A stretch of DNA of 5,437 nt, from NCBI GenBank assembly GCA_030705945.1, contig JAUZPS010000356.1, positions 1-5,437 of the forward strand, written 5' to 3'. Below, in pieces: positions 5,092-5,437 of the stretch; the stretch's first letter is position 1; every line of letters begins with the position of its first letter. The notes below the pieces were generated by a model. The model did no database searches. It had not been told where the DNA came from and worked only from the letters and a program-made list of their open reading frames with translations. Origin of the DNA: Bacillota bacterium. Lineage in GTDB: Bacteria; Bacillota; Clostridia; Acetivibrionales; DSM-2933. The translations under genes and the position numbers were made by a program.

Positions 5092-5117
5092 TTTGAGCCA
5101 TATGGACAGAGACAGGT
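5087..5117 (+). ncRNA. Candidate cis-regulatory stem-loop in panB leader (pan-motif-like)
   Basis: 5087-5099 can pair with 5104-5117 around the loop ATAT: A5087-T5117, C5088-G5115, T5089-A5114, G5090-C5113, C5091-G5111, T5092-A5110, T5093-G5109, T5094-A5108, G5097-C5107, C5098-G5105, C5099-G5104. Single adenines bulge at 5106 and 5112 on the 3' arm, G5116 is unpaired, and GA (5095-5096) bulges on the 5' arm. The published pan motif, found before pantothenate genes in Firmicutes and other phyla, is a stem-loop with two conserved bulged adenines, often in tandem. Position and general shape agree. I cannot confirm the consensus bases by eye, and the bulges make the helix modest. Confidence 0.35.
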
Positions 5118-5145
5118 CAAAATGAAACATAAACATGGTTTTTTT

Positions 5146-5171
5146 GGCTATTCTCTTTAGAATGGCCTTTT
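5146..5171 (+). terminator. Terminator-like hairpin in the panB leader (possible attenuator)
   Basis: GGCTATTCT (5146-5154) pairs with AGAATGGCC (5159-5167), 9 bp with one T-G wobble, around the loop CTTT, followed by TTTT (5168-5171) and more T-rich sequence. It sits 33 nt before the panB start, well past the secDF terminator, so it is placed to stop leader transcription before panB. The 3' arm can alternatively pair with AAGGCT (5182-5187), and the 5' arm with AGCCA (5096-5100) within the upstream stem-loop. The T-run is interrupted, so efficiency is uncertain. Confidence 0.5.
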
Positions 5172-5192
5172 ATAGTTTCTTAAGGCTATATT

Positions 5193-5197
5193 AGGAG
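5193..5197 (+). promoter_or_regulatory. panB ribosome binding site
   Basis: AGGAG lies 7 nt before the ATG at 5205 and fixes the start of panB. Confidence 0.75.
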
Positions 5198-5204
5198 TGA
5201 CATA

Positions 5205-5437
5205 ATGAAAAACAGATTTACTACAGCTGATTACAATCAAGCTAAAAAAGACGGAAGAAAAATAACAATGATGACAGCTTATGACTATTCTACAGCTAAA
5301 ATACTGGATCAGGCTGGGATAGACAGCATTCTCGTGGGCGATTCTCTTGGAATGGTTGTTCTAGGGTACGAAGATACTACAAGGGTTACGATGGAGGATA
5401 TGATCCATCATATTAAAGCTGTTGTCAGAGGCGTAAA
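5205..5437 (+). CDS. panB: 3-methyl-2-oxobutanoate hydroxymethyltransferase, N-terminal part (cut by window edge)
   Basis: PanB transfers a hydroxymethyl group from 5,10-methylenetetrahydrofolate to 2-oxoisovalerate to make ketopantoate, the first committed step toward pantothenate and coenzyme A, in the cytoplasm. Seventy-seven complete codons are present before the window ends, about a quarter of a typical PanB of some 270 residues. The fragment shows the family pattern: TMMTAYDYSTAKILDQAG (21-38) on the first strand and helix, then ILVGDSLGMVVLGYEDT (42-58), where Asp46 and Ser47 correspond to the metal- and substrate-contacting GDS motif (Asp45 in E. coli), then TRVTMEDMIHHIKAVVRG. The ATG follows AGGAG by 7 nt and begins MKNRFTTADY, typical for the family. 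The gene is separated from secF by a terminator and preceded by a leader with possible attenuation. panC and panD probably follow outside the window, which is inferred from the usual operon. Confidence 0.95.
   Translation, partial: MKNRFTTADYNQAKKDGRKITMMTAYDYSTAKILDQAGIDSILVGDSLGMVVLGYEDTTRVTMEDMIHHIKAVVRGV

Noticed and set aside
1..5437. tRNA, rRNA, CRISPR array, insertion sequence or prophage gene
   Set aside because: No cloverleaf-like arms, rRNA stretches, regularly spaced repeats, transposase motifs or phage proteins were seen on either strand.

Overview
The window reads as chromosome of a low-GC Gram-positive anaerobe of the class Clostridia. The main evidence is an intact scfA-scfB pair (the SCIFF precursor peptide and its radical SAM maturase), which is a near-universal Clostridia marker, followed by separate secD and secF genes. 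AT-rich spacers with T-tailed hairpin terminators and strong AGGAGG-type ribosome binding sites agree with this. A mesophilic Ruminiclostridium-like lineage is a guess from general resemblance, not something proved by the sequence.

Layout, all genes on the + strand: (1) 1-192, the 3' end of an ABC-2 type transporter permease, closed by a strong terminator at 238-285. (2) 286-602, a roughly 300-nt spacer with no gene but several dyads: a perfect 16-bp palindrome (317-332), a large nested stem-loop (382-464), an A/T-tract dyad (519-543) and a sigma-A-like promoter (540-568) for scfA. (3) 603-743 scfA, a 46-residue cysteine-rich peptide. (4) A terminator-like hairpin at 794-833 between precursor and maturase. 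(5) 919-2262 scfB, a radical SAM/SPASM thioether-forming maturase. (6) 2263-2628, a 366-nt spacer with an inverted repeat and T-run after scfB and a near-consensus promoter (2560-2589) for secD. (7) 2629-3960 secD and 3953-4906 secF, overlapping by 8 nt, closed by a terminator at 4927-4962. (8) 4963-5204, a leader-like region with a direct repeat, a stem-loop with bulged adenines and a terminator-like hairpin. (9) 5205-5437, the 5' end of panB (pantothenate synthesis), cut by the window edge.

How the genes work together: ScfB installs a Cys-to-Thr thioether in ScfA, giving a ranthipeptide. SecD and SecF form the accessory membrane complex of the Sec translocon that pulls exported proteins across the membrane. 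The internal terminator should give more ScfA transcript than ScfB transcript, suiting a substrate and its catalyst. secDF has its own promoter, so the SCIFF/Sec adjacency is conserved synteny rather than proof of one operon. panB is a separate unit, probably controlled through its leader RNA. The two least explained elements are the nested structure at 382-464 and the panB leader.
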